Assembly: GCA_947561585.1 (NCBI GenBank)
Contig: CANNZV010000948.1
Coordinates: 1 to 64,000, forward strand
Direction of reading: 5' to 3'
DNA from: Caprella mutica
Taxonomy: Eukaryota > Arthropoda > Malacostraca > Amphipoda > Caprellidae
Length of the DNA stretch: 64,000 nt
A program made the translations under genes and the position numbers. Shown here piece after piece: positions 11,260-23,102 of the stretch. Below the pieces are notes generated by a model. It saw only the letters and a list, made by a program, of their open reading frames with translations. It did no database searches and was not told the origin of the DNA. Within the stretch, counting starts at the first letter, position 1. Every line of letters starts with the position of its first letter.

Positions 11260-11970
11260 GAGTCTCGAAAGATAGGTTGAGTGTCATTGGTCTTGTAGTT
11301 AATAGCTCAAAATGTGAGCTGGCCTTCCTTAATAGAACTGCATCTGGTGAATTAGAATTGTTGTTACGGGCAGTGCTTCCTAGTGTTATGGTGTTTCATA
11401 CAAATATGTAGTTGCTCTTTCATGGAAGTGCCTTCGAATGATTTTGGTATTCCTGTGACGATTTTTGTAGGAAAGAAGATCATGCAGGAGCTCATGGTCT
11501 CCCAGTTGCTGGTAGTTGATAACCAGGGCTGGGAGAATATGCTCTAAAAACTATAGATCCCAAAAATATTATAGACGGAAAGAATTAAAGAGTATTGAAT
11601 GGTTCTACACCAGCGGTATATAGTATTCGATACCATTTCACTTAGTTTCGTCTATGATATTTTCGGGATCTATAGTTTTTAGGTCATATTGTCCCAGCCC
11701 TATTGATAACCATCAATATTTTTTTTGGCCGAGATATATTTATTCCTTTCAGAAGCTGCAATATATTCTGCTAGCTTCTCCGGTTTACAGGAACAAATTC
11801 AGGCTTAGTAATTTTTTTTTCACTTAGAAAAGTCGTTGCCAGTAAAAGAATGAATAGTTGTCAGTTGATGTTTGGGCTCATGTGACTTTACCAGTTAGCC
11901 TTGGTGAACTGCGTGGTGGTGAAACTGGAGACATTCCTTTTGTGGTTTTATTAATATTATTCTGTGAATG
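11257..11970 (+). pseudogene. reverse transcriptase remnant of a retroelement
   Basis: Conceptual translation gives GLVVNSSKCEL close to the start, as in the thumb-side region of many reverse transcriptases. Beyond the MITE at 11524-11702 it resumes with KLQYILLASPVYRNKFRL and later WAHVTLPVSLGELRGGE. I associate these blocks, in this order, with a family of animal retroelement polymerases that usually read PKLQYLLR..P.. and W.QA.LP...GGLG. The YxDD-bearing part is absent: the remnant starts exactly where the Tc1-like arm ends. Stops and frameshifts are present. The assignment is by pattern memory only. Confidence 0.5.
11524..11702. mobile_element. 179-bp hAT-like MITE with 8-bp target duplication
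   Basis: The termini CAGGGCTGGGA and TCCCAGCCCTA are inverted repeats, continued inward by AAAACTATAGATCCC on one side and GGGATCTATAGTTTT on the other. The 8-bp sequence TTGATAAC flanks both sides (11516-11523 and 11703-11710). The 8-bp duplication plus CAGGG-type termini are characteristic of hAT elements. It is non-coding, and it interrupts the reverse transcriptase remnant, which reads on across it. Confidence 0.85.
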
Positions 11971-13602
11971 ATCTGGTTGAATGTACTCTTTTTAATATTA
12001 ATGTGGTCCGGAAAACTTACGGATGCAGTTGGTACTAGGAACGGGTTTTACTGGTAGGCTAACCTGTACCAGTCCATGAGTCCATTAAAAAAAAAAAAAA
12101 AATTGGACACAACTCTGGCTCAATAATTAATGGAGAGTCTGATGGATAGAGAAAGATTTGGTAGCGGGAGCCCACCCCTTATCCTTGACTGTGTTAGAGT
12201 GGGAATTTGTTTAAATTCGAATCCCATATAGTCATAATATACTCAACATAATCCAGAGGAGCAGAGGGTAGCTATTGCTCTCAGAATGAGCGCCAGAGGT
12301 TGTTAACCTCAGTCTGGCAACTGTGGTAGTGGGATGGAATTAGGATGACTGCATTACCTGCCATGTAGATACAGGTTTTGCAGAGAAAAAGGTTCCATAC
12401 ATCCATTCAATGATTGTCCTTCCTGGACTTGGCAGAGGTGATGGTATGCGCTCAGATGCAACTTAAAACACACTAAAAAACTATGTACACAATAGATATA
12501 ATTATTATTTATTTAAATTTCATAAATTATATGTTTACATGATTGATATTTGCGTACCAGTTTCAATAGTAATAATCAATTTTCATAATTTATGATAGGT
12601 AGGTAGTACCTATTATATTTTCGATGAAAGATACCACCCTGCTAACTATATGTGTGGTAGCTTCCCTGAAAACGTCAACAATATTAAATTGTTAAAGTTG
12701 GGTAATAGACGTGGAATGGAGTTAGGTACTTCCCGTCCAGGAACTTCAGGTTTGTTCGTTGGAAAAAAATATTAGTTACAAGCTTCAATATCAGAAAGGA
12801 TAAATGCATTACTAAGTGACTATTTTGCTGTTGATTGTTGAAATTTATGTAGAACATGATGATACTCAATAATTTATTTGCAATTTTATATTCGATAATT
12901 GTGACTAATGACGCGTATTTCAAAATATTAATTTTGTTATTGAGGCAACATTGCCGCAAAAATTATTTTTATATTTTAGAATATCAATATTTACGGCAAG
13001 TAATTTAATTTGTCTAATTTTAGCATATGATCGACCTATTAACACATCAAAAAAAGTGAATTACAATCAAATATTCAAATTCATAAACAATATCACCTCC
13101 ATATTGCGGGAGTAATATGTCCAATATGGCAAATTTAGAAATATTACCAAAACATTGAGGCAACATCAGGATCAATATCTTAATAATTTCCCAATATGAA
13201 ATTATGGCAGCAATAATTCCTGGCAAGTTTGGAACATGTATACAATTTCTATTGATATGTTTTTTATTAATGGTTTCAAAATGGAATGACCACATTAATT
13301 ATGTGTGATTATTGTTGCTAAATGGATTCAAAATGGATAACATATAAATATATGTATATACTCTATTGCCATATTAAAATCATTAAATCACATGGTAAAC
13401 ATGTGTATGAAATGTGGAATTGTTTGCAAGGTATATGCAAATTTAAGTAAGGTTTATACTTTATTATGTGATCCATCAGCAATCTAAAATACCGAGAATA
13501 AGTTAGATTGAGAGTACAGAGTAATTTAATCTATAATAATCAAAGAGTATGCAATATGATAATGAATTGTAAATCGCAGTGCTGATAGAATACTGCAGGA
13601 AT
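11971..13602. other. unclassified DNA, slightly GC-richer at 12060-12470
   Basis: An A15 run lies near 12090, followed by about 380 bp richer in GC that may be the 3' part of an old retroelement; no frame is convincing. Between 12900 and 13300 words related to ATTGAGGCAACAT and CAATATGGCAA recur, perhaps a degraded word-array element. Frames at 12684-12959 and 13047-13295 show no domain. Confidence 0.4.
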
Positions 13603-13687
13603 TGGGTGAAAAAGTGAAATTGAAATAGTTATTTTCCTCAATTCAACATTGCTCAAAAGCTTCTCACTAAATTGATAACGTTGTTTA
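13603..13687 (+). repeat. 85-bp direct repeat, copy 1
   Basis: It begins TGGGTGAAAAAGTGAAATTG and ends ATAACGTTGTTTA. I see no difference from 17411-17495, 3.8 kb away, while flanks are unrelated. It is non-coding. Confidence 0.8.
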
Positions 13688-15491
13688 TTTTGTGCAATTC
13701 AAACATCACATCAATCACCAGTAACTGGTCAATGGTCATGCTATTGGTTCATCAGTAAACATCGATAATATGACTCTAGTGAATAACTTTTCCATTGTAT
13801 ATTACATAACTATATACCTCACTAAATTAAGATCACATCAATTGTGCCGTTATTTTAGGTGTATATAATCATATTCAACGAAGAATTAAATGCATTGTTG
13901 ATGCTGTTTTGATTAGTTAGAAATGCATACGTTAAAATTGCATGCATACTTATATGTATGATAATACAGTAAACTGCATTATCGTTATTACCTAGAACTA
14001 TCGTGTTAAACTGCTTTGTCTATATTTCCAAACATATCATTTTTTAGAAACTGATTTAACATTATTACATTAAATTATCGGGTTAAACTGGATTATCGTT
14101 ATTATATAAAATATTATATCTTACAAACTTATATTTTAATTCCTCTCGGAATTCATATTAAATCAATAAAAAAAAGTTATATTAATGTAATCAAAGAAAA
14201 CATTAGAATAATAAAATTAAACATAGATTTGAATTACTTATTATTTTAAAGGAACGATTTTAAATATACAAAGTGAATAAATAATTTACTAATAATATTA
14301 CATTATTAGTTAATTCACATTATAAGGTACATAATAGCTTTCCTTTAAAATAATAAAAGGTATCTTTTTAAATCTTTTTATCAGTTTAACTGTATGTTTT
14401 ATTGTTTATTAAATTCATTTAACCTGGTCATATTTGAGAGTACAGAATACGTGATATGTTGTTTTTTAAGATCAACCTCACATAAAAATATCTCAATCAT
14501 TTCATGTAAGATAATACCCATTTTAATGTATTATGGTTGGAATAAATATATACATTAAACATATAAGATACAATTGTATCATTTAAATTTTTACCCATCT
14601 TAAGCATATTAAATTAGCAAACAATTATTAAATTAGCCAATAATTTTCTACTCCCTGAGTCAGGTGCAATTTTGTGTTTATTATTTAAAGAATGTCTGCT
14701 GCTTCTGGCAGGAGGCCATTAAAAAATAGTGTTTTTCTTTTACTCTGAAGTCCCTTGGACAATTCGCATCTCGCTTTCTATCGCATTATTCTAATGAGAG
14801 GGAATGCATTGGGACTAGGAATGGGAATGACGTTACAGTCCTTTGGAATTACTTTGAAATGTAGCAATTGGAAGCAGTATTGAGAGGTAGATATTTATCG
14901 AGTGATATTCGTTTTGAGTGGTATCGAATGATATTTGTTTTAACAGTGAGAAAAATGTATAGTATACATTTATTTCATTAGGATAATTGAGAATATGAAT
15001 TTGCTATCAATAATTGGTAATTATAATAATTTGAATTCAGTGCAAAAAACGATAAATAACAGAGTTTTCTGTTCGTTCTTGTTTTGTCCAGTCATCAGTT
15101 TGGCGTAACAACATCTCAGGAACACGACTGCAAACTCTCCACTGCTTGTTAATTGATTACCAGACCGTGTTACTCTGGTTCACTGTCGCTACAAGGGACT
15201 GACAGCGCTGAAGACAATGACTAATTAGTTCACAATAAACTATGAATATGAAGCAGGAGGAATAAAAGACTGTTTAACAGGTTGAAGCTGTTGTTATTTC
15301 GACTGAATCTTATGAAAAAAAAAACAGAATTTGAATAAAATATTTCAGAAGTTGCTATTTAAATAAATTTGTTGAAGATGAAAGTAAAAGTATATAATTA
15401 TAGCAATTCCGACTGAATAAATATTATTCAAATTTGAAGATAAGTTAGTTCACTGAAAAGTCCAAGACATAGAAAAACATATAAAAAAATG
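13688..15491. other. AT-rich DNA with one small inverted-repeat element
   Basis: Apart from the hairpin at 14238-14356, I see nothing that can be supported as gene or repeat. Confidence 0.5.
14238..14356. mobile_element. 119-bp hairpin, 17-bp perfect arms (MITE-like)
   Basis: TTATTATTTTAAAGGAA at 14238 is perfectly inverted at 14340-14356. Inside, GTGAAT..AATTTACTAATAAT and ATTATTAGTTAATTCAC continue the stem. The element is very AT-rich, so chance is not excluded for the inner stem. Confidence 0.45.
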
Positions 15492-15635
15492 ACTGGTTCT
15501 GTGTGGTGACAATGTATTGTCACCACACAGAACCAGTTTCCAAATGCCCGCATAGGCCCCACATTCACTACCCACCATTTTCCAGGTCGGCGTACCACGT
15601 AGTACCCATATGGGGCCAATCATTGTGGTTGCTTG
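15492..15635 (+). mobile_element. truncated terminal fragment of the CCCAAGCAACC family, with 46-nt hairpin
   Basis: The segment from CACACAGAACCAGT to ATTGTGGTTGCTT matches the right terminus of the 11-kb element (45625-45736), with CAAATGCCC, AGGT.GGCGTACCACGTAGTA and GGGGCCAATCATTGTGG in common. Its left edge is a perfect 46-nt palindrome (15492-15537; 22-bp arms, 2-nt centre) made from an inverted copy of the fragment's own first bases. Frames here (15428-15619, 15503-15691) are shadows. Confidence 0.7.
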
Positions 15636-17099
15636 AATATTATCAAAACTATATTAATATCATCAGGGTGGCAGTTGTCCTAGAACCGTAAGTATGTGAA
15701 AAAGTGGAAGTCGCTTCCGAAATCATTTACCGCTTCCGAATCATTTATAAATTGAAGTTATTATTATTTTTGTGCAATCTCCTAGGAATGACTAAGGTTC
15801 AATATTTAAACTTTCCTGCTGAACTGAAGAATATAAAGTTGAGACGAGTAAGTTAACTGCATATTATAATACAGATATTTATAACATTTTATGTAATTCA
15901 AAGTAACACAAACAAATGAATATTACACATTTTAATTGGAACTTTGGATATTTTAATTTGAACTTACCATATTGTATTTTGCTTATTTTAATTTAGTTTA
16001 GAAACTTTTATTCCATTAAATCTAATTTTAATTTCTTTATGTATTAAATTGGTCGAAATTAATTTATATACTAGCTGAATCACATGAAATATTGCATATT
16101 TATTCAACATTTTCATATAATTTGTTCCATGTCTTGATAAAGTAATACGTATTTTAAGTCTTATCCAAATAGTATTATCAATTAATCGAAAACCAATGGA
16201 GAGAATTACTTTGATGGTTATTTAACTTGAACAGATTAGAAGATTCCAACTTTTATGCCTTTCGAGGATTTTCTGGAGTTTTTGGTAATTGGATTTTATT
16301 GTTCAATGACCACAAAATTTCAGATAGAAAATTTTAGGTTTGAAATTAATTATATTACATATCTTCGATCAATCACGTGAAATTTTTTAAAAATATATCT
16401 TACTTAAAATATAAATAACTTCCACAATTCAAAATTATTCAGAGATCGATTTTTGTGAAGCCAGAGAAAATTGAGAGGGGTCTTCTTTGCATTTTTCAAT
16501 GGATCACTATAACTCATTCACTGTATATTCAAATTAAAAGCAACGTTGTTCCATACTTTATTATATAAAAATGAACCTTAAGGGGATGATTGGAAACAAT
16601 GACAATAATTAATATTAGCGAAGCGATCTTAATAGGATTCAGAGAAAAATGTACGGAATGCAAAAAAATTAACATATGTTGTTCGTAGGCTTTTCAACAT
16701 TTCACATTTTAAAACCTATAATAACCTAACCTCACCTTTTTCTTTAATTTTGGTTCCAATGTTGCCAAAAAGTCTACTTTGATAAATTTTTAAACGAACA
16801 TACGTATAGTTGGATTTGTGAAGTCATTTGGAACAACGATTTGAAGAGTTTGGTTCGTTTTTTAATTAAGCTATTTTTATAATCGTAAATCCATTTTCGC
16901 TCCTAAATATGGTTATTTATTGAATTATTAAATATTGGCGTGCCTCTAACCAAATACCTAAGCCAAAACTTATAAAAGCACTCTATACCGTTGTTCAAAA
17001 TGTTTTCAGGATTCCAAAAATTGTTTTTTGTTCTACTATAAAATAAATCAAAGTAATGTCCTAAGATGCTTACGTTGTTCTTTGAGAACAATAGCACAA
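15636..17099. other. AT-rich DNA, no supported feature
   Basis: No array, inverted repeat or persuasive ORF was seen. Confidence 0.5.
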
Positions 17100-17215
17100 C
17101 AGATTTTCGAGAATGTTCTAAGATGTTTTAGTGTTTTCTGAGATGTTTTAGGATGTTCTAAGATGGTCTACGACGTTCTACTGATGTTGTTAGATTCTCT
17201 AAGAATTTTCCCTTC
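17100..17215 (+). repeat. degenerate short array (GATGTTCTAA words)
   Basis: Imperfect words such as GAATGTTCTAAGATGTTTTAG and GATGGTCTACGACGTTCTAC recur about every 12-14 bp. Confidence 0.5.
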
Positions 17216-17410
17216 AATGATTGGAGAATAAATTAATGATTATTTTTGAAAGAAGAGCTTATTAAAGTATAAGGAGCTTATTTTATCTCAATTTATAATA
17301 GCATCTTCACATTGGACTGTAAATAAATAGACGGTTCAGAATTAATACGGTCCCCCTAATATGGATTTGATAGTTTTACTGGAAATATTGATACGGATGA
17401 TATACAAAAC

Positions 17411-17495
17411 TGGGTGAAAAAGTGAAATTGAAATAGTTATTTTCCTCAATTCAACATTGCTCAAAAGCTTCTCACTAAATTGATAACGTTGTTTA
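17411..17495 (+). repeat. 85-bp direct repeat, copy 2
   Basis: Same sequence as 13603-13687. Flanking bases differ on both sides, so this is a discrete duplicated segment, not part of a larger duplication. Confidence 0.8.
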
Positions 17496-18029
17496 AAACT
17501 CCAAGAGAGAATATCTTAAATCAAAAGCCTAAATATTTTCAGTAAGTGTTCAATTCAAATGAGAACAAATGAGACTCTCCAATGAAAACAAATTCCTTGC
17601 TGACGCATTTAAGAAAGAGAAGCTTTTGATTAATTTTTGAGAAAAAATAGATATCCATTGTGAATAATTAATTTTGAGGCTACAATATATTTTCTCGAAA
17701 AAAGCAAGTGAAATATGCAAATGTTTTCTGTTGGGATTCTTATTGAAAGGAATTTGAAAAAAATATCAAACTAATGGCATTATTAGAAGCCTTTGAGGAA
17801 TGACTGCTGAATACTCTTTTACAGATGTTCGTTTGCACTCAGTGACGAATGGCACCCATGGTACAAATACAGTACTAGAGAAATTATTATGGATTTTTCA
17901 AAAATCGTAATTTTGTTTATAAAAAGGATAATTTATTATACCAATATCGTTGATTATATATGAATTCATTTTAAAACACTGACACAGTGATATGTCTTGA
18001 TCACTAAATAAGTTCATTCATGGTTGGTT
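17496..18029. other. AT-rich DNA, no supported feature
   Basis: Nothing recognisable. Confidence 0.5.
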
Positions 18030-18385
18030 TCCCATTCCCCATCATTTTCTCCACTTACCACATCACTTTTTCCATATAACCCATACATATTTCTCTGCAA
18101 TCAATATAACTTTTTCCTTTTTTACCATCATTTTCCAACACCCCACATCGTTTTTATTATTTTTTTTTTTCAAAAACGATATTTTTTTACAAAAAGATTA
18201 ATTAACTGACAGTAAAAAAAGAGCAGCTACAGGGGTTGAGGATATTTTCCCTTCTCCCTTCTCACTCATCCTTTGAGTGAGCGGTTGAAATATTTCTTGC
18301 TGATGGGGAATCAGAAAAATTGATGGGGAGTGATGAAAAAGTGATAGGAAATTTAGGATAAATTGATGAGAGTGATTACATTTTA
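18030..18385. mobile_element. fold-back element with CCCCATCA words
   Basis: The left part (18030-18150) repeats words like CCCCATCATTTTC and CACATCACTTTTTCC. The right part (18299-18375) repeats their inverses (GATGGGGAATCAG, GATGGGGAGTGATGAAAAAG). The arms can pair around a short interior. It is non-coding, and frames at 18024-18434 are shadows. Confidence 0.5.
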
Positions 18386-19450
18386 AAAAGTTTTTAAAAT
18401 AAAAAAATGTTGTCCAAATACTATCGTAAAGCACTATACAGAATACATTCTATGTATATAACTCAGAAGATTCAAATATTCAAACTCATAGAAAATCATC
18501 CATTGGCTATAAGACTTATCACCAAAATACATTTAACATTAAATCTCAATTTAGAGGTAGCATATTTCAACAATGCCTATGCAGTATTGCCATACCGTGT
18601 TTGTCACTGTCAAACATAGTCTCACATCAGTACAAATCTGAATAAAACTTTCAGAATTGAATTGAGTTTTGAATGTTTTTCTCCCAAGGGATTCGCCATG
18701 ACTGCATTCAGAAGAAGAATGAAATGATATGATGCAGATTGTGAATGAGATTTATTTACATTCTGCTCATGTAAACTCGTAAATATTTGAAGAGGGGAGA
18801 TATTTGTCATATAATATAGATATGTGAGTTGAAGAAAGTTGTACAGAGTCAAAATTTTAATTTGATAATCAATGATGATTTGGAAATCGGTAACACGTAG
18901 AACCATTTGTTCCAAAAGGAATGCAAACAGGATTCTCGGGACAAAGAGAGTCTTGCCACCATTTTAGATTTGTAGATTCAAACATAACATATGTAAACAT
19001 CCAAACAGAGGTGACACAATCGGGAACCTGTTTAGAAAACGTGACGAGAATCGTCAGGTAAAATATTTGAAAAAAATTGGGATAAATGCTGCGAATAATA
19101 GTGAACTATTTTTCTTAATACTTTTTTCTATCATAATTTAGGTTCAATTCTAGGGAGTAAATTTATATTTTGTTTTAATAGATATATATTCGCATTTTGT
19201 CGAACTAGATAAAGATTCGCCATTTAATTTTTCTTAGATCATCATCAATACTATAAAATAAATTATGCTTGTATGGAAACATCGCCCCCAAAAATGTTCC
19301 ATACAAAAAAATCGTTTTACGGAGTTTTATTTTATATTTATAACAATGTTTTAAATTTCTTTTGCTGATAAAACTTCGTTTCATTTGTCACTATCGAACC
19401 CAACAGTGATGGTTAACGCATTATACACACATTTATGGTAAATTACCTCC
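18386..19450. other. AT-rich DNA, no supported gene
   Basis: A short hairpin around TTGTATGGAA and TTCCATACAA lies near 19271-19308. The 70-97 codon frames in this stretch show no domain. Confidence 0.5.
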
Positions 19451-20133
19451 TTAACCCATTCTTTCCAAGCGTGTCCAACTGTCCATATGGACACGCAAAT
19501 AAACGTGTTAGTTATATCAGTGGCACTTCCTAAAGACTGACTGATATAAAATGATAGATGAATCAACATGTTTGGTAGACTGAGTGCCACTGCTGTGTAT
19601 GCCAAGATCGGTTGCACACCACCTTGGTTTTAAGTAGACGCATTCATTCGATGCTATTGGAAATCAGGTTAGCACTATGGCACCAAATAACAAGTATGCT
19701 ATTATTTTTACTGTTTTAGTATAGTTGGTCTTATTATTGTTGAACACTGTAGTAGATACTACTATTAAGTATATTTTGATACAAGAACGGTATTTCTTTT
19801 GTGGTGCATGACTATTTTCACTACTTGAACATTGTGTTGCCATATGGACAAGCAGGAGAATGCGTGCACAAAAATTACTATATTTTTTTTTTAATTTTCA
19901 CTAGGAACTAATCAGTCATATATTTGAAATAAGTACATGTTTTATGTCCAAAAATTATACATACATAAATGAAAATTCCCCTAGAATGTCCATATGGACA
20001 CATCCATTATTAGGAAAACTATTCATTCAAATCACCTAAAATTTGAATGAGGTATTCAGTGTGGGTGTATGTTACCTACAAAAAGTATCATAACAATCGG
20101 AAGAAAATGTTAATCCCGGAGAAAATGGGTTAA
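19451..20133. mobile_element. piggyBac-like MITE (TTAA flanks)
   Basis: The 683-bp unit is bounded by TTAA on both sides. Its ends are TTAACCCATTCTTTCC and GGAGAAAATGGGTTAA, inverted relatives starting CCCATT. TTAA duplication with CCC-starting termini is the hallmark of the piggyBac superfamily. Inside, the dyad TGTCCATATGGACA or a one-arm version occurs three times (about 19480, 19842, 19987), the first next to the left end and the third about 130 bp from the right end, as expected of protein-binding sites. No transposase; the frame at 19381-19617 is a shadow. Confidence 0.7.
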
Positions 20134-21384
20134 CCTTATACATTATAGTGATTGTATATCTTTTACCATTTTTAAATTTTCGTTTTTGTGGTCATATACC
20201 TGGCGTTTTTTGAAGCTGTTAGTTTAAATATAAATTTGCAGCGGAAATTCAATGCGCAAATTTTCTTTTGGCGGAATTTCCAACGATGATTTTTCTCAAG
20301 GCGCCATTTATGTACACTCATAAACTATAGTATTGTTTAACTAGAAAAATATATGAATTATGTTCTAAGATAAATCAAAATGTGTATCGATGTCTAGTGC
20401 TATAAAGTGATAAACGATATATGGTTTGTCAAATGTGAATCAATATCTAGTTTAATAATATTTGAATCTAAGTAGGGTTCGATAATGTTGATTTATATCC
20501 AATTTTAATATTAATTTGCCAAATGCATCAAATCTGCTGACAGTTTCAAATTGCCTCTCGTAATATTAATTAATTTTGTCTTCGATTCCTAGAACATCAT
20601 ATGAATTGAAAAAATAAAAGCTATCTTAGACGTGGACGAATTCATGATATTAGAACAAAGGAATTTTGTTTCAATAAAAATAATTTTTAGAATTTGTTTA
20701 TTTCAGTCATTAAAATTACTTCATTTTTGCTAGATACATTTAAATTTTAACAAGATTAAGCTACACTTAGGATTTGTATTCATTTGCTCTCAAATTTTTA
20801 GTTATTCTATTGTAACGGATACTCATAAATTAAAATAATTAGTAGTTTATTATTATATTGAATATGGAATATGCCGTAATCTATCAAGCATTCAATATAG
20901 TTTTGAAAACATATAGTTTTCAAAACCTTTTCTTGACTTTGATTCTGATAAATTAGTAAAACACAATAATGAATATAAATATACCATTGGAAGCAGGCAA
21001 CTTACCTGTAATCGTTTAAGGAATCTTGGGACCAGAAAAAATAAAGGTGACCTAAATATAAGTAATATGGGTCTTCAAGTAATAATTTTGATTATTTTTC
21101 TCAAAATTTTAACGCGTACAAAAATTCCATGAAAAATGGAAACTATTTCATAAGCACTTTCCCGTGCTCACTGGTATTCACACATATTTGTTTGACATTA
21201 TAAAATTTGAACTAGAACTAACAATTTTTATTCAATTTATTCTATATTTTACAAACAATTTACTGTACTAACATTTAATTATTTTTTGTCACACATCTAA
21301 TATTGTAATTTCAAATTATGTGTTTTTAAATCATGTTTATGAAGTCTACAATATTTTCCATTAGACTATAAATATTCATTCTTC
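20134..21384. other. AT-rich DNA, no supported feature
   Basis: Nothing recognisable before the copia LTR; the five bases preceding the LTR are TCTTC. Confidence 0.5.
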
Positions 21385-21722
21385 TGTTAGAATTAGGTTA
21401 AATTACAGTGGGTTAATAACGTTAAGACATAGAGTTTATTTAAAGAGTAATATGTTATACAGAGTGAAGTCTATTGGAGAGATGAGTGAAATACATCTCT
21501 CACTGAGTAATGCAAAGAACCGACTGACTTAAGAATTTACATGCGGTGTTATTTAACACGCGCCGAAACTGTAATGGACTTTAGACCTTAAGTCCGTTTC
21601 TCATAAAAGTAATACATTGTTATTTAAACAATAGGTAATTTAATATAGCTGAGCTAGTCTAACAGGAAGTTAACATTAAACATATAAAGAGTGTGTAATA
21701 CATTTAAACTAAAATTTCAACA
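21385..21722 (-). repeat. copia 3' LTR (338 bp)
   Basis: In element sense it begins TGTTGAAATTTTAG and ends CTAATTCTAACA, giving the usual TG...CA ends. It abuts a purine tract on its inner side. Confidence 0.92.
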
Positions 21723-21735
21723 CTCCTCCTCACAC
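21723..21735 (-). other. polypurine tract of the copia element
   Basis: In element sense GTGTGAGGAGGAG lies directly before the 3' LTR, where plus-strand DNA synthesis is primed. Confidence 0.75.
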
Positions 21736-21739
21736 GACA

Positions 21740-23095
21740 TTATATATTTTTCATGCCTATTAATTCAACTAATTTGGTAAATCTATCAGTAGGCAACGGT
21801 TTAGTGAATATGTCAGCAATCATAGTTTCACTGGGGCAATACACAAGTTTAATTGTGTTTGAAGCAACAAGATCTCTAATGTAATGAAATTTAATATCAA
21901 TGTGTTTCGATCTAGGATGATTTCTAGCATTTTTAGCAATACAAATAGCTGACTGATTATCCTCAAACAAAACTATAGGATTCTTATTTGGTACTTTAAG
22001 ATCTAATAGTAATTTATTTAGAAATACAGCTTCTTGGGAGGCACCAGAGAGGGAAACATATTCAGCTTCAGCCGTTGATAAAGCAACACATGACTGTTTC
22101 ACAGAGCGCCAAGAAATAATGGAATTATTAAACATAAAGCATTGGCCAGAAGTACTTTTCCTATCAACTCTGTTACCTGCCCAGTCGGCATCAGAATAAC
22201 CTATCAACTCAGAATCTTCATTACCATAGTTAATACCAAGATCAGATGTGCCCTTTAGGTATCTAAATATTCTCTTAATTGCAGACCAGTGCCTAGTGTT
22301 TGGATTGGAACAAAATTTAGAGACATTTCCAACTGCATAAGTTATGTCCGGTCTAGTTTTAGTAGATAGATACAGTAAAGCACCTACAGCTGACTGATAT
22401 TTAGTTTTATCTACTAGTTCACAATCATCAGTAGTTGGTTCCAAATGAGAATTAACATCAGCAGGGGTTGAAACCGGTTTACAATTATTGAATTCAAATC
22501 TATCTAATAACTCGTTGACAAATGAAGATTGATTTAGGGCTATTTTATTTTCGTCTTGTACGACTTTTATGCCTAAGAAATAGGATAATTTTCCTAAGTC
22601 TTTCATCTCAAATTTAGCACTTAAATCAGTCTTGATTTTAGTCAGGTCATCATAGTTCTTACATGCTACAATAATATCATCTACATACACAGAAATGAAG
22701 CATGGAGAGTTATTGATTACTTTAACATATATACATGAGTCACAAGAGGACTGAATAAATCCTAAGGATTTAAGATATGCATCCAAAGCATCATTCCAAC
22801 ATTTGGGTGATTGTTTTAACCCATACATAGATTTATTTAGTTTACATACTAAATCTTCTTTTCCTGGAATAGCATAGCCAGGAGGCTGTCTAATATAAAC
22901 ATTTTCTTTAAGATCCCCATTCAAAAAAGCAGAATTAACATCCAAGTGATGTACAAATAATTTTTGGTTAGATGCTAAAGATAACATGGTTCGCACCGAT
23001 TCAAATCTCACTACAGGAGCAAAAATTTCATCAAAGTCGATTCCAGGTCTCTGTAAAAAACCCTGAGCGACTAATCTAGCTTTATATGAAACCAC
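21740..23095 (-). CDS. copia Pol, C-terminal part: reverse transcriptase and RNase H
   Basis: A 451-codon frame continuing the polyprotein after the frameshift. The reverse transcriptase palm has LDVNSAFLNG (catalytic D52) and VYVDDI (YVDD at 137-140). The copia-type RNase H follows with GYSDADWAG (D302), STAEAEY (E343) and FEDN (D379). The C-terminus runs through the HIDIKFHYIRD and ADIFTKPL blocks to a normal stop, so the copia pattern is complete. The stated start at 23095 is just the first Met after the break; the true reading begins upstream in the other frame. It would copy the element's RNA into DNA inside cytoplasmic particles. All catalytic residues I can check are present. Confidence 0.95.
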   Translation of the reverse strand: MVSYKARLVAQGFLQRPGIDFDEIFAPVVRFESVRTMLSLASNQKLFVHHLDVNSAFLNGDLKENVYIRQPPGYAIPGKEDLVCKLNKSMYGLKQSPKCWNDALDAYLKSLGFIQSSCDSCIYVKVINNSPCFISVYVDDIIVACKNYDDLTKIKTDLSAKFEMKDLGKLSYFLGIKVVQDENKIALNQSSFVNELLDRFEFNNCKPVSTPADVNSHLEPTTDDCELVDKTKYQSAVGALLYLSTKTRPDITYAVGNVSKFCSNPNTRHWSAIKRIFRYLKGTSDLGINYGNEDSELIGYSDADWAGNRVDRKSTSGQCFMFNNSIISWRSVKQSCVALSTAEAEYVSLSGASQEAVFLNKLLLDLKVPNKNPIVLFEDNQSAICIAKNARNHPRSKHIDIKFHYIRDLVASNTIKLVYCPSETMIADIFTKPLPTDRFTKLVELIGMKNI

Positions 23096-23102
23096 TCTAC
23101 CA

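Noticed and set aside
15428..15691. Paired ORFs with PYGYYVVRRPGKWW- and HCHHTEPV-type peptides, also at 45492-45884
   Set aside because: They recur only because the CCCAAGCAACC family terminal repeat recurs; both strands are open by composition.
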